Assembly (NCBI GenBank): GCA_022361095.1
Contig: JAKSBO010000624.1
Location: 1 to 8,053, forward strand
DNA: 8,053 nt
Direction of reading: 5' to 3'
Source: Desulfobacterales bacterium
GTDB lineage: Bacteria; Desulfobacterota; Desulfobacteria; Desulfobacterales; Desulfobacteraceae
The notes below the pieces were generated by a model. It ran no database searches and was not told the origin of the DNA. It saw only the letters and a list, made by a program, of their open reading frames with translations. Positions 6,862 through 8,053 of the stretch are shown in pieces. Both the position numbers and the translations under genes were made by a program. Each line of letters starts with the position of its first letter. The stretch's first letter is position 1.

Positions 6862-7395
6862 ATGGAAAAAAATGGTATTATAGTTACCGCTTGCCTTGTG
6901 GTTTGCGGTTTGTTTTTCACTCAGCCTGCTTTTGCAACTTTGTATAGCGGGCCCTGGGCGGCAGATTCCGGCAGTATCATTACTGTTGAAAATGGAACCG
7001 CGGCGTTTGGGTTTTATGATTACAACAACGAAACCTCTTATTATGATTTAACGAATGGATTAAATATTTTTGCTATACTCGGAGATATCGTCACGGTTTC
7101 CGGGTTAACCAATACGCTGACTTTCAGCCTGAATGACGGTGTGGCCGAATTCGGCTTCTATATGAAAGAAGACAATGGTTCCAGCGTTACCATATATAAA
7201 GAAGCTGACGTAACAATGAGCACAAGTGGATTGTATACATTGGATTTTGGGGGCGATTCAACGCTTGAGCTGATGTACGCAGCCCCAACGGAGCTGTCCG
7301 GCGGAAGCGAGACGCCTGTCCCCACTGCGGCATTGCTGCTGGGTTCCGGTCTTATCGGTCTTGTCGGTTTCAGAAGAAAAACGGATCACTATTAA
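6862..7395 (+). CDS. Secreted protein with VPLPA/PEP-CTERM-like sorting signal, probable exosortase substrate
   Basis: This 177-residue protein has the bipartite layout of an exosortase target. An N-terminal signal peptide (basic K3, hydrophobic residues 6-20) has a likely signal peptidase I site after A23-F-A25. A polar, Gly/Asn/Ser/Thr/Tyr-rich middle follows, with no enzyme motif I recognise. The C-terminus has the three parts of a PEP-CTERM-type signal: the motif T151-PVPT155, a hydrophobic helix AALLLGSGLIGLVGF (156-170) and a basic cluster RRK (171-173), then TDHY. LLGSGLIGL aligns with the LLGSGLLGL common in VPLPA-CTERM proteins, placing TPVPT over VPLPA. After both cuts a mature chain of about 125 residues would remain. 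The middle contains a repeated A-x-F-G-F-Y motif (residues 47-52 and 95-100). It sits inside the exopolysaccharide locus, so it is a likely partner of the exosortase at 1009-2568; its function is otherwise unknown. Confidence 0.85.
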   Translation: MEKNGIIVTACLVVCGLFFTQPAFATLYSGPWAADSGSIITVENGTAAFGFYDYNNETSYYDLTNGLNIFAILGDIVTVSGLTNTLTFSLNDGVAEFGFYMKEDNGSSVTIYKEADVTMSTSGLYTLDFGGDSTLELMYAAPTELSGGSETPVPTAALLLGSGLIGLVGFRRKTDHY

Positions 7396-7421
7396 TTCAG
7401 GCTTTTAGAGGCCTGGATTAA
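7392..7421 (+). other. Strong hairpin overlapping the stop codon of the sorted-protein gene
   Basis: TTAATTCAGGC (7392-7402) pairs with GCCTGGATTAA (7411-7421) over 11 bp with a single G-T wobble and an 8-base loop. No T-run follows, so it may protect the mRNA 3' end or act as a weak first terminator ahead of the better one at 7454. Confidence 0.55.
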
Positions 7422-7453
7422 AAGAATACGTGCAAGACATCATTAAAAACTGG

Positions 7454-7490
7454 CCGGATACCTTAAACGGGTATCCGGTTTCTTTTTATA
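7454..7490 (+). terminator. Rho-independent terminator
   Basis: CCGGATACC (7454-7462) and GGTATCCGG (7470-7478) form a perfect 9-bp GC-rich stem with a 7-base loop, followed at once by TTTCTTTTTATA. This is a standard intrinsic terminator, 58 nt after the sorted-protein stop, and implies that the export gene downstream has its own promoter or depends on read-through. Confidence 0.85.
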
Positions 7491-7501
7491 CTTAGCCTCC
7501 G

Positions 7502-7530
7502 GTTGCCAATGCGTTTTGGGGGTTGGCAAC
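7502..7530 (+). other. Inverted repeat in the leader of the export gene
   Basis: GTTGCCAA (7502-7509) and TTGGCAAC (7523-7530) are a perfect 8-bp inverted repeat around a 13-base G/T-rich loop, about 80 nt before the export-protein start. No T-run follows. It could be a leader hairpin or a regulator binding site; it does not match a riboswitch consensus that I can recognise. Confidence 0.4.
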
Positions 7531-7600
7531 GGGGCAAAATATTGTTTATGTTGTTTTTGGCAAGCGGTTGTGTAAACTCAAAATTTAATATTCATATCAT

Positions 7601-7604
7601 GGGG
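7601..7604 (+). promoter_or_regulatory. Ribosome-binding site of the export gene
   Basis: GGGG, followed by TAAAAGTT, lies 8 nt before the ATG at 7613 and supports that start, which gives a complete signal peptide. Confidence 0.5.
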
Positions 7605-7612
7605 TAAAAGTT

Positions 7613-8053
7613 ATGAAAATATTGAGAGGTTTGGTTCTTGGGTGTTTGTTGCTTGCATGCTGGACAATGCCCGCCGGTGCCGGGGAATACCGCATCGGGG
7701 CCGGAGATACACTGGACATCAGTGTGTGGAAAAATGACGATCTTACAAGGCAGCGGGTGGTCCTGCCCGACGGGACCATACAAATGCCGTTATTGGGCCA
7801 GATCTTGGTGGAAGGAAAAACTGTTGTGGCGTTGGAAAAAGAGTTAACGGAGAAGTTGATTCATTTTATCTCCAACCCGGTTGTGTCCGTGAGTCTGATC
7901 CAGGTGAACAGCATGGTGGTCTATGTCATCGGCAAAGTTAATCACCCCGGCCGGTTTCCCATTCATAAAAATGTTGACGTGCTCCAGGCCCTGTCTGTGG
8001 CCGGAGGCCTGACGCCCTTTGCCAAGGAAAAGGAAATCGGTATTTTCAGGAAA
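7613..8053 (+). CDS. Wza-like polysaccharide export protein, 3'-truncated
   Basis: This is the N-terminal part (147 residues) of an outer-membrane polysaccharide export protein that would form the exit channel for the polymer made by this locus; it runs off the window. A signal sequence covers residues 1-24, with either a signal peptidase I site after A21-G-A23 or a loose lipobox, L13-L-A-C16. The poly-export (Wza N-terminal) domain starts at Y26-R-I-G-A-G-D-T-L-D-I-S-V-W39, the family hallmark, and continues through LPDGTIQMPLLG (51-62) and NPVVSVSL (88-95). An SLBB domain begins near VYVIGKVNHPG (103-113) and continues past ALSVAGGLTPFA. This layout matches the exopolysaccharide export proteins found with PEP-CTERM systems. 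The gene follows a terminator and a 217-nt gap, so it probably starts a new transcript that continues downstream. Confidence 0.9.
   Translation, partial: MKILRGLVLGCLLLACWTMPAGAGEYRIGAGDTLDISVWKNDDLTRQRVVLPDGTIQMPLLGQILVEGKTVVALEKELTEKLIHFISNPVVSVSLIQVNSMVVYVIGKVNHPGRFPIHKNVDVLQALSVAGGLTPFAKEKEIGIFRK

Noticed and set aside
6693..6920. Minus-strand open frame overlapping the start of the sorted-protein gene
   Set aside because: It overlaps a well-supported signal peptide region, has no recognised domain and ends in a low-complexity stretch; most likely chance.
7396..7612. Cyclic-di-GMP (GEMM) riboswitch before the export gene
   Set aside because: The region has hairpins, but I cannot find the conserved GEMM core or its tetraloop-receptor arrangement.

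Overview
The window looks like part of a Gram-negative exopolysaccharide/exosortase locus. By gene content and protein style it probably comes from a sulfate-reducing deltaproteobacterium of the Desulfobacteraceae type; that is an inference from the families present, as no taxonomic marker gene is in view. All six genes lie on the + strand. No rRNA, tRNA, CRISPR array or complete insertion sequence is visible, and no gene-free stretch exceeds 300 bases.

Layout: (1) 1-1001, a radical SAM/SPASM protein cut at its 5' end, with the window opening inside its CxxxCxxC cluster motif. (2) 1009-2568, an exosortase fused to an EpsI-like domain, best matched to the VPLPA-CTERM type (XrtD). (3) 2682-4301, a WecA/MraY-family polyprenyl-phosphate sugar-1-phosphate transferase with about 200 extra membrane residues at its C-terminus. 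(4) 4475-6679, a TPR-repeat lipoprotein of the PrsT type. (5) 6862-7395, a small secreted protein ending in a PEP-CTERM/VPLPA-CTERM-like sorting signal, hence a probable exosortase substrate. (6) 7613-8053, a Wza-like polysaccharide export protein cut off by the 3' end of the window.

How the genes may work together (family knowledge plus inference): the transferase would load the first sugar phosphate onto the lipid carrier; the export protein and undetected downstream partners would move the polymer out; the exosortase would cleave C-terminal sorting signals of secreted proteins, one of which is encoded here; and the TPR lipoprotein is a recurrent partner of such systems. The role of the radical SAM enzyme is unknown, but it sits only 7 nt before the exosortase, so the two are probably co-expressed.

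The other gaps are 113-217 nt and hold structured sequence: a short CAGAGG-type repeat remnant before the transferase, a possible repeat element with degenerate inverted ends before prsT, and two tandem hairpins (the second a good intrinsic terminator) after the sorted-protein gene. The family assignments are well supported by motifs. The less ordinary points are the reduced SPASM cysteine set, the extended transferase, the divergent sorting signal, the internal repeat in the substrate and the inverted-repeat element.
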